Assembly (NCBI RefSeq): GCF_000282515.1
Contig: NZ_AKJD01000167.1
Coordinates: 1 to 64,000, forward strand
Length of the DNA stretch: 64,000 nt
Direction of reading: 5' to 3'
Origin: Pseudomonas sp. GM80
GTDB taxonomy: Bacteria; Pseudomonadota; Gammaproteobacteria; Pseudomonadales; Pseudomonadaceae
Part shown: one piece after another, positions 1-7,695 of the stretch
Position numbering within the stretch: position 1 is the stretch's first letter
How the letters are laid out: every line of letters begins with the position of its first letter
Made by a program: the position numbers and the translations under genes
The notes under the pieces: generated by a model
Databases searched by the model: none
Seen by the model: only the letters and a program-made list of their open reading frames with translations
Told to the model about the DNA's origin: nothing

Positions 1-231
1 GGCGATCAGGTCGGCAGGGCGTGCCAGCCGCATCGGCCAGCGAGGCATGTGCGATTTGCCAACGCCAGGCACGTCCAGCGTAACGGTCGTGTAATCGCCC
101 AGTTCAGCGCGCAACGTATCGAAAGTACGGATCAAGCCACCCAGGCCATTGAGGAGCAGCAGCGGCGCGCCTTGTCCGCAGATCGAAACGTTCAACTGCA
201 AACCTTGTACGGTCAAAGTGTGTGTTGTCAT
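1..231 (-). CDS. Alpha/beta-fold hydrolase, N-terminal part (cut by window edge)
   Basis: Reading from an ATG at 231 on the minus strand gives 77 codons without a stop up to the window edge, so the C-terminal two thirds are missing. The start is preceded by AAGGGAA. The fragment begins MTTHTLTVQG and contains GAPLLLLNGLGG, the oxyanion-hole strand-turn of alpha/beta hydrolases, followed by a second strand and VPGVGKS, the usual D-x-x-G-x-G-x-S turn. The nucleophile elbow lies outside the window, so substrate and exact family cannot be told; PHA depolymerase-like and esterase-like proteins share this start. It sits 25 bases downstream of a glycosyltransferase gene on the same strand and is probably co-transcribed with it. 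Confidence 0.8.
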   Translation of the reverse strand, partial: MTTHTLTVQGLQLNVSICGQGAPLLLLNGLGGLIRTFDTLRAELGDYTTVTLDVPGVGKSHMPRWPMRLARPADLIA

Positions 232-256
232 GGCGTTCCCTTGCTACAACTTCAGT

Positions 257-958
257 TCAAACAGAAATGCCCCCGCTCACCTGTGAATCAACCGCAGGCA
301 ATCCCAGCGACACCCCCAGATTAGCCAAGTATTCGCCAAACCCTCCGCGACATTTGTAATCCTTGCGGGCGCTGGTGATCACAGGATTCGTTGCCGTCCA
401 GACGATATGCGCGCCAATCCTCTTCAGGTCCGCAACCAAATGGACGTCTTCGTGTGCAGTAAGGTGCTGAAAGCCGCCGGCGTTCCGATAGGCCTCGGCA
501 CTCAGGCCCAGATTGGCGCCGTGGATGTGCCGGTGATTCTCGATGAACTGATAATGCTCCATGTACGCTGAGCGAACCCAATCACCATGGTCATTCCAAC
601 TATCCACCTCGACTGTCCCACAGACGGCATCAGCGTTGAATTCAATCTGCCGTGCCAACCAATCGGGTGGCACAACGGTGTCGGCATCGGTGAAGGCAAG
701 CCATTTCGCCCCAGCGGCGAGCAAGTGATCTGCACCGGTGGCTCTCGCCTTGCCCACGTTCTGAAAACGCACCTCGACCCCGTCGACACCGTGCGCTGCA
801 ACAATCTGTGCGGTCTGATCAGTGCAATCGTCTAAAACCACGACTACGCAAACTGGCTGCCCGGCCAATGCAGGATGTTCAGCGGCGAACAGCACAGACG
901 TCAGGCAGGCAGTGATGTGCCGCTCTTCATTATGGGCAGGTATCACAACACCGATCAT
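257..958 (-). CDS. Family 2 (GT-A) glycosyltransferase
   Basis: The 233-residue protein has the GT-A fold signature of family 2 glycosyltransferases. It begins IGVVIPAHNEE, has a nucleotide-binding strand ending VVLDDCTDQT (about residues 41-49) and the metal-binding D-x-D motif as DAD (91-93), and a later HEDVHLV stretch that resembles the catalytic-base ED region. No membrane segment is seen, so it is probably a cytosolic or peripheral enzyme that transfers a sugar from a nucleotide donor; the acceptor is unknown. The start is supported by a strong ribosome site, GGAGGTTACGT then ATG. It is the first gene of a minus-strand pair with the alpha/beta hydrolase, separated by 25 bases. Confidence 0.85.
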   Translation of the reverse strand: MIGVVIPAHNEERHITACLTSVLFAAEHPALAGQPVCVVVVLDDCTDQTAQIVAAHGVDGVEVRFQNVGKARATGADHLLAAGAKWLAFTDADTVVPPDWLARQIEFNADAVCGTVEVDSWNDHGDWVRSAYMEHYQFIENHRHIHGANLGLSAEAYRNAGGFQHLTAHEDVHLVADLKRIGAHIVWTATNPVITSARKDYKCRGGFGEYLANLGVSLGLPAVDSQVSGGISV

Positions 959-1143
959 ACGTAACCTCCGACTACCAAAATGACAGACTCCAGCAGTCGA
1001 CCTGCTTGCGCTCCAATAGGTTTAAAAAATGATAAGAGCGCCCGCATTGCCGACCGCTAGTCATTTGCGCCGCCAACACTCTGAACTTCCGTTCGAGGTT
1101 CCTCCTCTCCCACTTACCATTCCGCTGAAGCAGGTAAGACGTC

Positions 1144-2367
1144 ATGAGAGCACTCACCTACCACGGCGCGCACAGCGTCAAAGTCGACACGGTTCCTGAC
1201 CCGGTGATCGAAGAAAACGACGACCTCATTCTGCGCGTCACCGCGACGGCGATCTGTGGATCTGACCTGCACCTCTATCGGGGAAAGATTCCAACCGTCG
1301 AGCATGGCGATATCTTCGGCCATGAGTTCATGGGGATCGTCGAAGAGACAGGTTCAGCGGTGACCGCCGTGCAACCCGGCGACCGAGTGGTGATCCCTTT
1401 CGTCATTGCCTGTGGCAGCTGTTTTTTCTGTCAGATGGACTTGTTCGCAGCCTGTGAAACAACCAATACCGGTCGCGGAGCGATCCTCAACAAAAAGGCG
1501 ATTCCATCCGGCGCTGCGCTCTTCGGTTACAGCCATATGTACGGTGGAGTGCCGGGTGGCCAAGCGGAATACGTGCGCGTACCCAAGGCCAACACTGGGC
1601 CTTTCAAGGTGCCGGGGACGTTGTCGGATGAAAAGGTTCTGTTCCTTTCCGACATCCTGCCTACCGCTTGGCAAGCGGTCACCAATGCAGGGATTGGCCA
1701 GGGTTCAAGCCTCGCCATCTACGGTGCCGGGCCTGTCGGTTTGTTGAGTGCCGCGTGCGCGCGGATGCTCGGCGCCGAGCAGATTTTCATGGTCGATCAC
1801 CACCCCTACCGTCTGGCCTACGCGCAAAAAACCTATGGCGTGATCCCGATCAACTTCGATGAGGATGATGATCCGGCCGACACCATCATTCGCCAGACCA
1901 AAGGAATGCGCGGCGTCGATGGCGCCGTCGATGCGGTGGGTTTTGAAGCGAAAGGCAGCACCACCGAAACAGTGCTCGCCACACTGAAACTGGAGGGCAG
2001 CAGCGGCAAAGCCCTGCGCCAATGCATTGCTGCGGTAAGGCGCGGCGGCACCGTGAGCGTGCCGGGCGTGTATTCCGGCTTCATCCACGGTTTTCTGTTT
2101 GGCGACGCGTTCGACAAGGGCCTGACCTTCAAAATGGGCCAGACCCATGTGCAGCGGTTTCTGCCTGAGCTGCTGGGGCACATCGAGACAGGTCGCCTCT
2201 CCCCCGAAGTCATCATCAGCCACCGCATGTCGCTGGAACAGGCTGCTGAGGGTTACAGGATTTTCGATAAACGAGAGGAAGATTGCCGCAAGGTGATCCT
2301 GACTCCCGGCAGTCCTCATGTCGCTGTACCGGAGATCGACGATAGCGCAGCGGTTCTGGCTACTTAG
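1144..2367 (+). CDS. Zinc-dependent alcohol dehydrogenase (MDR family, formaldehyde-dehydrogenase-like)
   Basis: The 407-residue protein is a medium-chain dehydrogenase/reductase. The catalytic zinc ligands C38 (ICGSD) and H60-E61 (GHE) are visible, and the structural-zinc cysteines are C90, C93, C96 and C104. The Rossmann dinucleotide motif follows as GAGPVG near residue 200. The length and the insert after GGVPGGQAEYVRVP resemble the glutathione-independent formaldehyde dehydrogenase/threonine-dehydrogenase-like subgroup, which oxidises small alcohols or aldehydes with NAD. An AGGT sequence lies before the ATG. The gene stands alone, divergent from the glycosyltransferase pair, with a rho-independent terminator just after it. 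The substrate is not determined by the sequence. Confidence 0.9.
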   Translation: MRALTYHGAHSVKVDTVPDPVIEENDDLILRVTATAICGSDLHLYRGKIPTVEHGDIFGHEFMGIVEETGSAVTAVQPGDRVVIPFVIACGSCFFCQMDLFAACETTNTGRGAILNKKAIPSGAALFGYSHMYGGVPGGQAEYVRVPKANTGPFKVPGTLSDEKVLFLSDILPTAWQAVTNAGIGQGSSLAIYGAGPVGLLSAACARMLGAEQIFMVDHHPYRLAYAQKTYGVIPINFDEDDDPADTIIRQTKGMRGVDGAVDAVGFEAKGSTTETVLATLKLEGSSGKALRQCIAAVRRGGTVSVPGVYSGFIHGFLFGDAFDKGLTFKMGQTHVQRFLPELLGHIETGRLSPEVIISHRMSLEQAAEGYRIFDKREEDCRKVILTPGSPHVAVPEIDDSAAVLAT

Positions 2368-2384
2368 CGTGGGTGTTACGCAGC

Positions 2385-2429
2385 AACGACGAGATTGCTC
2401 GGGCATTTAACGAGGGATCTCGTCGTTTT
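2385..2429 (+). terminator. Rho-independent terminator after the alcohol dehydrogenase
   Basis: An 11-base arm, aacgacgagat at 2385-2395, pairs with atctcgtcgtt at 2417-2427 and runs into a T-rich tract. It lies 18 bases after the dehydrogenase stop and between two convergent genes. Confidence 0.75.
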
Positions 2430-2555
2430 CCTTTCTGGCTTATCGATCAACGGCCACGGCCGATGGCCTGAGTGTTGCGCCAGCGATGTGTTTAAAACAC
2501 AGGTAGCCCTTCATAAAGCCTGAATCGCATTGAGGGTGGCGACGTAGCCTCGTCA

Positions 2556-3485
2556 CTAACCCAAAGCAGTGTCGAGGAACATCATCACCCCGAAACCGAG
2601 CATCAAACCCAGAGTCGCCGGCGTCTCGTGTCCGTTCCTGTGGGTCTCGGGAATCACCTCATGGGACACCACGAAAATCATGGCGCCGGCTGCCAACCCG
2701 AGAGCAATCGGATAGCCCAATGCAAAACTGCTGGAAATGCCCAATCCGACGATGGCGCCAATCGGTTCCATCAAGCCCGAGCCCACCGCGATAAGTGCCG
2801 CGCGCAGTGCAGAGATGCCGGTCACGCGTAACGCCAACGCCACAGCCAGGCCTTCGGGAATGTCTTGAATGGCGATCGCAGTGGTCAGCGGGAGTCCGAC
2901 CTTCATATCGCCGTTGGCGAAGCTCACGCCAATGGCCATGCCTTCCGGCAGGTTGTGCAGCGTGATGGCGAGGACGAACAGCCAGACACGATTGAAGCGC
3001 TGCGCTTCGGGGCCACGGCGACCGCTTTTCTCGTGTTCATGAGGCACGAATCGATCCAGACCGACCATCAGCGCTACGCCCAATGCCAACCCTGCAACCA
3101 CCACGCAGGCGGCAAGCAACTGGTTGTCGCAAAGCGCCTGAGCGGCTTCAATGCCGGGCAAAATCAGCGAAAACGAACTGGCGGCCAACATCATTCCGGC
3201 GGCGAAGCCGAGCATGATGTCCTGCGTTCGGGCGGCGATATCGCGCAACGCAATCGCGACCACAGCGCCCAACGCCGTCGCCGCGAAGCCAGACATGCCG
3301 CCAAGAAATGCGAAGTGCAGATTCTGTTGATTGGCACCGACGAAGGCGCCATATCCGCTGATCAATAGAAAGACTGTCACCCCAATCAGAATTGACCAGA
3401 ATGCCAGCCCGCCCCACCCGGAGCCTGAGACCCGGGAGACCCAGGAACGAAATGGCGTGCCTGATGAGGTTAACGGCTCGGGCAT
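2556..3485 (-). CDS. ZIP-family divalent metal transporter
   Basis: This 309-residue polytopic membrane protein carries the two metal-binding helices of ZIP transporters: HNLPEG at about 177-182 in helix IV and QDIPEG at about 207-212 in helix V. A histidine-bearing loop (PHEHEKSG) lies between helices III and IV, where ZIP proteins bind zinc. About eight hydrophobic segments are present. ZIP proteins bring zinc, iron or other divalent cations into the cytoplasm; the ion here is inferred only from the family. An extra hydrophobic segment near residues 26-50 makes the N-terminus longer than in minimal ZupT. The start has an AGGAGGT site that overlaps the stop codon of the small gene upstream, which points to translational coupling. 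Confidence 0.9.
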   Translation of the reverse strand: MPEPLTSSGTPFRSWVSRVSGSGWGGLAFWSILIGVTVFLLISGYGAFVGANQQNLHFAFLGGMSGFAATALGAVVAIALRDIAARTQDIMLGFAAGMMLAASSFSLILPGIEAAQALCDNQLLAACVVVAGLALGVALMVGLDRFVPHEHEKSGRRGPEAQRFNRVWLFVLAITLHNLPEGMAIGVSFANGDMKVGLPLTTAIAIQDIPEGLAVALALRVTGISALRAALIAVGSGLMEPIGAIVGLGISSSFALGYPIALGLAAGAMIFVVSHEVIPETHRNGHETPATLGLMLGFGVMMFLDTALG

Positions 3486-3493
3486 GCGACCTC

Positions 3494-3646
3494 CTATTTT
3501 CTCGAGTCGGTGTTTTCAGTGGAACCGGATAGCGACCGCAGGAACAGCCTGGAGACACGCTGCGCGTCCCGATCAAAAGCCACGCGGGTAGCATCGAACA
3601 TCTGCAGAGCAGATGGACTGCGCTGCACGGGTTTCTGGTTAGCCAT
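3494..3646 (-). CDS. Small protein of 50 residues, coupled to the ZIP transporter gene
   Basis: An ATG at 3646 preceded by AAGGGG opens a 50-codon frame, MANQKPVQRSPSAL onward, rich in Arg and Ser and with no membrane segment. Its TAG stop is embedded in the AGGAGG ribosome site of the ZIP gene, so ribosomes finishing this frame could start the transporter. No family is recognised. It could be a real small protein or a leader that controls expression of the transporter. The clean start, stop and spacing favour translation. Confidence 0.55.
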   Translation of the reverse strand: MANQKPVQRSPSALQMFDATRVAFDRDAQRVSRLFLRSLSGSTENTDSRK

Positions 3647-3702
3647 GGTATGAGCCCCTTTGTATCAGATGAAAAACCGCGCGCCAGATGAGCGCAGCGA
3701 CC

Positions 3703-3951
3703 TCAGTGATAATCCTCACCGGCGACCGCCCGCCGATACGCTTCGTCCGCATCCCTTCGCAGGTCGCGCCATTCGCTCAGCGTCAACAGCCCCAACCGAT
3801 CCATCTCATCAGATTGGCGCAACAGTTCGTCGTGGTAGGCATCGGGGCAGTCCATACGCAGCGCCCGATTGTCCAGCGCACGGTGCCAGGCATCCAAGGC
3901 ATGCAATCTTGATTCTTGCTCAGGCGTCAGCTGATTCTTGAAAGCATTCAT
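3703..3951 (-). CDS. Hypothetical protein, 82 residues
   Basis: The frame can be opened further upstream, but the ATG at 3951 is the better start: it has GGGGTG about eight bases before it and begins a soluble, helical, acidic-basic protein (MNAFKNQLTPEQESRLHALD). The sequence is rich in Arg, Asp, Leu and Ala with a WHRAL/EWRDL pattern, typical of a small helical protein. No catalytic motif or known domain is recognised. It lies alone, 56 bases beyond the small ZIP-linked gene on the same strand. Confidence 0.6.
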   Translation of the reverse strand: MNAFKNQLTPEQESRLHALDAWHRALDNRALRMDCPDAYHDELLRQSDEMDRLGLLTLSEWRDLRRDADEAYRRAVAGEDYH

Positions 3952-4336
3952 GACACGCACCCCGAAGATTTCCCTGAAAACGTTAACGGGACTGCGCAGC
4001 AACATTGCCCTGAGCCCCTCAGAGCAGAGGACGGATGCGTCGACACGAGAGTTCAACGTGGTTGATGAGCGTTCATCCGGAGGTTCACACGCGGGATGGA
4101 AATGTGCCGATCCACGCATTGATCCGAGCCACCCGGACGCTCAACGTTAAGGTGATTTTCGGCAGCTGCAAATGACTGCCTCAGCGCCCTTCGCTGATCG
4201 ACATCGAGCTGATGCGATCACTTGGAGAATCACACTTTGAAACTTGCCAGCGCCAGAACCTACGACAGGCGCGTTGATCTTGTGGCCAGGGAGCTCGCTC
4301 CCTGGCCGTTTATCCCGAATCAGCCAGGCACAAGCA
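3952..4336. other. Intergenic stretch with one hairpin, no gene seen
   Basis: No convincing frame was found here. The only clear structure is a perfect inverted repeat at 4284-4307, ggccagggagc and its complement with a two-base loop. It lies downstream of the first DUF6124 gene on the minus strand and may act as its terminator, although no T tract follows in that direction. Confidence 0.5.
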
Positions 4337-4702
4337 CTAGGCCGGCTGCTTCAACTCGACGTTATCCAACGCCTTGTTCACCGCCAACTCCCCCAACATC
4401 ACGACCTGCGCAATCCCCAACAACGTATTGCGGTTCGGCCCTTCCAGCATCCCGGCAAAATCACCGAGCATCACCGTCGCCGAAGCCAAAGACTCACAGG
4501 CATTGACCAGCAACGTTTCCGTGTCGGATTGCGGGTTGACCATGAACAAAGTGCTGGGGCTGTATGGCGTCGCCATGATCTTCTCAGGCGCAAGATAATG
4601 ATCAAGCGCCCGCTCCGCCGCCGCATGAAGCTTCTTCGAATCGAATGATTCATACGGCGGCGCCGGATCTGTCACCGGCGGACTGTTAGTGGTTTCGGAC
4701 AT
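4337..4702 (-). CDS. DUF6124 family protein, copy 1
   Basis: The 121-residue protein starts MSETTNSPPV; seven further codons upstream are possible but less likely. It has the features I associate with the Pseudomonas DUF6124 family: a proline-rich N-terminus, YESFDSKKLHAAAERALDHYL, the LLVNACESLASA stretch, and a C-terminal helix GIAQVVMLGELAVNKALDN. The predicted structure is mainly helical and cytosolic, and the function is unknown. A second member of the same length lies about 185 bases upstream on the same strand, so the two form a tandem pair. A REP palindrome separates them, which suggests separate or differentially stable transcripts. Confidence 0.8.
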   Translation of the reverse strand: MSETTNSPPVTDPAPPYESFDSKKLHAAAERALDHYLAPEKIMATPYSPSTLFMVNPQSDTETLLVNACESLASATVMLGDFAGMLEGPNRNTLLGIAQVVMLGELAVNKALDNVELKQPA

Positions 4703-4762
4703 CAACTGAAACTCCACAAGCACCCATCAAGGCACTCCAAAAAAAATATGAATACCCACCAT

Positions 4763-4851
4763 GTAGGAGCTGCCGCAGGCTGCGATCCCTTGATCTGCTC
4801 TTCAACAATCAAAAACAAAATCAACAGATCGCAGCCTACGGCAGCTCCTAC
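4763..4851. repeat. REP palindrome pair
   Basis: gtaggagctgccgcaggctgc at 4763 onward is matched by its near-complement ending in cggcagctcctac at 4851, with an AT-rich centre. This is the common Pseudomonas extragenic REP doublet; it lies between the two DUF6124 genes. Confidence 0.9.
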
Positions 4852-4887
4852 ACAGAGTTCGCGGCCTAGCCGTCAATGACGCAGCGC

Positions 4888-5253
4888 TTAGTTCGGCAAG
4901 CGGCGACCATCCAGAACTCGATTCACCATCAACTCACTCAGCATGATCACCTGATGCAGCATCAGCATGGTCCGGCGTTGGGAGTTGTCGACGACATCGC
5001 TCATGTCACGTGCCATGTCACTGGCGGCGGCCAACGACTCGCAGGCTTCGAGGAGTAGAGTTTCTTCGTCCACGGCGGGATCGATGAGGAAGATCTTGCT
5101 GGTTTTGCGGGATGGAATTGAGAGCTTCAGCGAGCCGGGGTTGAGATAAAAGTTGATGGCGCGGTCGGTCGCCTCTCTTATCTTTTGAGGTTCGAGGGTT
5201 GGGTCGTACGGGATCGGATCGGCGTCCGGTGGGTTTGGAGTAACTTTGAACAT
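4888..5253 (-). CDS. DUF6124 family protein, copy 2
   Basis: The 121-residue protein begins MFKVTPNPPDADPIPYD, the N-terminus I know from most DUF6124 members. It shares the LLLEACESLAAA segment and the closing helix MLSELMVNRVLDG with copy 1, though overall identity is modest, which suggests an old duplication. The function is unknown. The ribosome site GAGGTG overlaps a 14-base palindrome (tctttcttgaaaga at 5263-5276), which could fold over it. Upstream is an unusually long leader with several hairpins, so expression may be controlled after transcription. Confidence 0.85.
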   Translation of the reverse strand: MFKVTPNPPDADPIPYDPTLEPQKIREATDRAINFYLNPGSLKLSIPSRKTSKIFLIDPAVDEETLLLEACESLAAASDMARDMSDVVDNSQRRTMLMLHQVIMLSELMVNRVLDGRRLPN

Positions 5254-5507
5254 AACAGCACCTCTTTCTTGAAAGAATGAAGAGCCGTCACTTTCGCTAC
5301 CAAACGAAGGGTGGCGGCCACACGTGGGTTGGTAGACCGGTCAAGACAGAGAAAACCCCGGCGCTCCACGAAGGAGCCCCACGCATGGCCACCATAAAAA
5401 CGGAGCCTCCAAATGGAGACCACTTAAGGTTGTGCCTTACGGTTGTCGAGAAACGGGCTACCAAACCCGATCACTGTTTTGCAGTGACGGGGAAACGATA
5501 TAGCCCG
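5254..5507 (-). promoter_or_regulatory. Hairpin-rich leader of the second DUF6124 gene
   Basis: On the minus strand this leader contains, in order: a stem whose arms are 5454-5460 and 5501-5507 and which encloses a strong hairpin at 5466-5491 (cccg-a-tcactg pairing with cagtga-cggg); a six-base hairpin ctccaaatggag at 5407-5418; a five-base hairpin at 5363-5377; and a palindrome next to the ribosome site. No independent gene is needed to explain it. It could be a structured RNA, an attenuator, or a decayed phage-type immunity leader. Its start and promoter are not defined by the sequence. Confidence 0.5.
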
Positions 5508-5523
5508 ATCCATAGTCGTGTAT

Positions 5524-5604
5524 GCCGGCGGATTCTGGCGTACGCGTAGGCAACGGCGCAAGGCGTTGTAGCCTTTGTGGCGTAACGGTTTGTGTAATTT
5601 AAAC
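5524..5604 (-). repeat. Leader element, copy 1 (81 bases, shared with 59093-59173)
   Basis: The reverse complement of these 81 bases aligns without gaps to 59093-59173. Of the 46 bases at the gene-proximal end, 39 are identical, including 17 in a row (cgccagaatccgccggc), and both copies begin with gtttaaa. In one frame both could encode a similar peptide ending RQNPPA. Here it lies about 270 bases upstream of the second DUF6124 gene. It may be a mobile regulatory RNA, a leader peptide or an intergenic repeat. Confidence 0.65.
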
Positions 5605-5813
5605 GTGCCTGCGGCGTTGCGTTTAATCAGAGCGAAACACTCATCTCCCATAGAGCTTCGAACATGCTAAGGCTGTAATTGCTACACGGTTCAGTTCACG
5701 TTTAGCCGGATGTGCCTCCTACCCAAACAACGAACGACTGCATTCGGTCAGAGGCTGTCCCCCAGTAAAGTGCCTCCGAACGCAGGTTGCGTACAATGCT
5801 TCCGTTCTAGTTG

Positions 5814-7670
5814 CTACTGATCAACGTCAGGATATGGCCAGATCTGAATCGCAGACATCGCCAGCGCCGCTCCCCTGGCGAGTATTTCCTGCTCCGACCA
5901 TTCTTCATGGTCATGCAGGTCACGGCTGAGATTCAGCTTGCTCCATTTCAAGAGTTCCGGTTTCTTGGCTGCCCAAGCGGAGTTGGACAATGCAGGGTTC
6001 AGGCTGCTGGTCACCAGTGTCAGATTGCCTAGCGTATGCTTGATTCGATCACGACGCTGGCTGAATTCCACCTTAATCTGGGGATCATTCTGCACCTCCG
6101 CGGGCAGCGGCCAGTACTCCTGCCACTTCACAGGCAGAATATGCTCGATAGTCAACCCCGTCGGTAGGCTGACAGCCTCGCTTTTGGCATGCGCCAGCGC
6201 CCGCTCAAGGGCCTCGAGCACCGCCCGCACACGGTACTGCGGCCACCACTGGTACAGCGGGTAGTCGAGTAGCGCATTGCTCAGCTCGCCGTCTTTCGGG
6301 AAGCGCACACTTTCCCCTTCGCTGGAGAGCAGGAATGCACCGACCACCTGGGCCGTAATCTGCTTTTCCCGCTCGAGATGACGAATCAGATCGAGGAATA
6401 GTCGGTTGTAGTTCTTGGTGGTCAGGCCACAGATCATCCGACGGAACAGATAGGACTCAAGCACCGTCAGGATCGCCTCGAACTCGGTTTGCTGCTGCGG
6501 ACGCAGTCGCTGGCTACATAGCAGCAGCAACGGATAAACCGTCGAAGTATCGATCACCACGAGGCGCGCCAGAAAACGCGACAGACGAGATCCTGCCGTG
6601 GGCGAAGAGAACTGGCGAAAATGCTCGGCGTAGGTCTTGAGCAGCGCCATATGCTCACTGGCAGAGTTGGCCGGTTCGACGAAACAAGAGCCCCAGTCGG
6701 CGGTGTGCTGCACGTAGTTCTTGTATTCGTTAAAGATGTGGCCGACACGAATATCGCGGCGCATCGCCAGGGTCAGGAAATGGCGGATGAAGATGTCAAT
6801 GCGTGGACGGTTTTCCCGCCCCTGCTTCACCTCTTCACGCCAGAACTCGCCATCGAACTCCGCCCAATGCTCTTCGTACAGCGTATCGATATCACCGCCT
6901 TCGCTTTGAGCGCGCCGGAACAGAAAGTTCTTGATCAGGTCCGCCGGCAGCAACTGCGTACCACGTGCATTGAGCGTCTCAAAGATCACTTGCGATTCGT
7001 CGTCTTCGCCGAGATCAATCACCACCAACTGCAAGCCATTGCGAACCACGGCCCAAAGCGCATCCAGCTGTTTCTCCAGCGACTCTTCGGCTTCTACAGC
7101 CTCCGGCCGTAACCACTCCTCGAACTGCCCATAAAAGTACAGGTAGGCGCCGACGATGCCCTGATCGTAGCTGAAGTCCACGCCCTTTTTGCTCGCCTGC
7201 TTCAACAACGCATCCGGGCTGCCCGCGCCATGTACCAAGGCAAACGCAAGGCGATCGGCATTGGTTGGCAACAATTTGGGCACCTCTGACGGGTCATCGA
7301 CCATCGTGTCACTGTTGGAGACCATCGACTCGAAGCGCCCGGCGAAGCGCTCGCTACCCCGGCTGCGGCAAAGGTCGCGGGCGGCGATCAGCAGCAACTG
7401 CAAGGTGGTGAAGCGCTGCTGCCCATCAATGACCTGACGGCCCTGCACCGACCCCGTGTCATTACGCAGTTGCTCAAGCACCACGGCACCGAGGAAATGC
7501 GGGCGCAGCTTCTCACCAGCCAGCATCACATCGAGCAGGCGCTCGAAGTCCTCCCAGAGCGGCTGCCAATTATCCTCACGCTTCCATACATAGGGCCGCT
7601 GGAACAGCGGAATCTGGTAGCACACCGTGGGTTCGAAGATTCGCAGCAGAGGACGGCTGTTGGCTTCCAT
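5814..7670 (-). CDS. DUF262-DUF1524 protein (GmrSD-type), predicted nuclease/NTPase
   Basis: The 618-residue protein has an N-terminal DUF262 (ParB/Srx-like) domain with IPLFQRPYVW (20-29), DGQQR (82-86) and FETLNARG (about 230-237), and a C-terminal DUF1524 domain with the H-x-x-P motif as HILP (510-513), LGNLTLV (547-553) and LSN. In GmrSD and related phage-defence proteins DUF262 binds and hydrolyses nucleotides and DUF1524 is an HNH-like DNase, so cleavage of modified or foreign DNA is a reasonable inference. The length is normal and both motif sets look intact. It follows the large helicase gene by 25 bases on the same strand, with AAGGA upstream of the ATG, and is probably the last gene of that operon. 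Confidence 0.9.
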   Translation of the reverse strand: MEANSRPLLRIFEPTVCYQIPLFQRPYVWKREDNWQPLWEDFERLLDVMLAGEKLRPHFLGAVVLEQLRNDTGSVQGRQVIDGQQRFTTLQLLLIAARDLCRSRGSERFAGRFESMVSNSDTMVDDPSEVPKLLPTNADRLAFALVHGAGSPDALLKQASKKGVDFSYDQGIVGAYLYFYGQFEEWLRPEAVEAEESLEKQLDALWAVVRNGLQLVVIDLGEDDESQVIFETLNARGTQLLPADLIKNFLFRRAQSEGGDIDTLYEEHWAEFDGEFWREEVKQGRENRPRIDIFIRHFLTLAMRRDIRVGHIFNEYKNYVQHTADWGSCFVEPANSASEHMALLKTYAEHFRQFSSPTAGSRLSRFLARLVVIDTSTVYPLLLLCSQRLRPQQQTEFEAILTVLESYLFRRMICGLTTKNYNRLFLDLIRHLEREKQITAQVVGAFLLSSEGESVRFPKDGELSNALLDYPLYQWWPQYRVRAVLEALERALAHAKSEAVSLPTGLTIEHILPVKWQEYWPLPAEVQNDPQIKVEFSQRRDRIKHTLGNLTLVTSSLNPALSNSAWAAKKPELLKWSKLNLSRDLHDHEEWSEQEILARGAALAMSAIQIWPYPDVDQ

Positions 7671-7695
7671 CGTTCATTCAATCCTTAGTTATTTA

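Noticed and set aside
5277..5651. Several 75-90-codon frames in the DUF6124 leader
   Set aside because: Frames are open on both strands, overlap the hairpins and have no clear starts. One minus-strand frame carries the RQNPPA peptide and is reported as part of the shared element, but I do not call it a gene.
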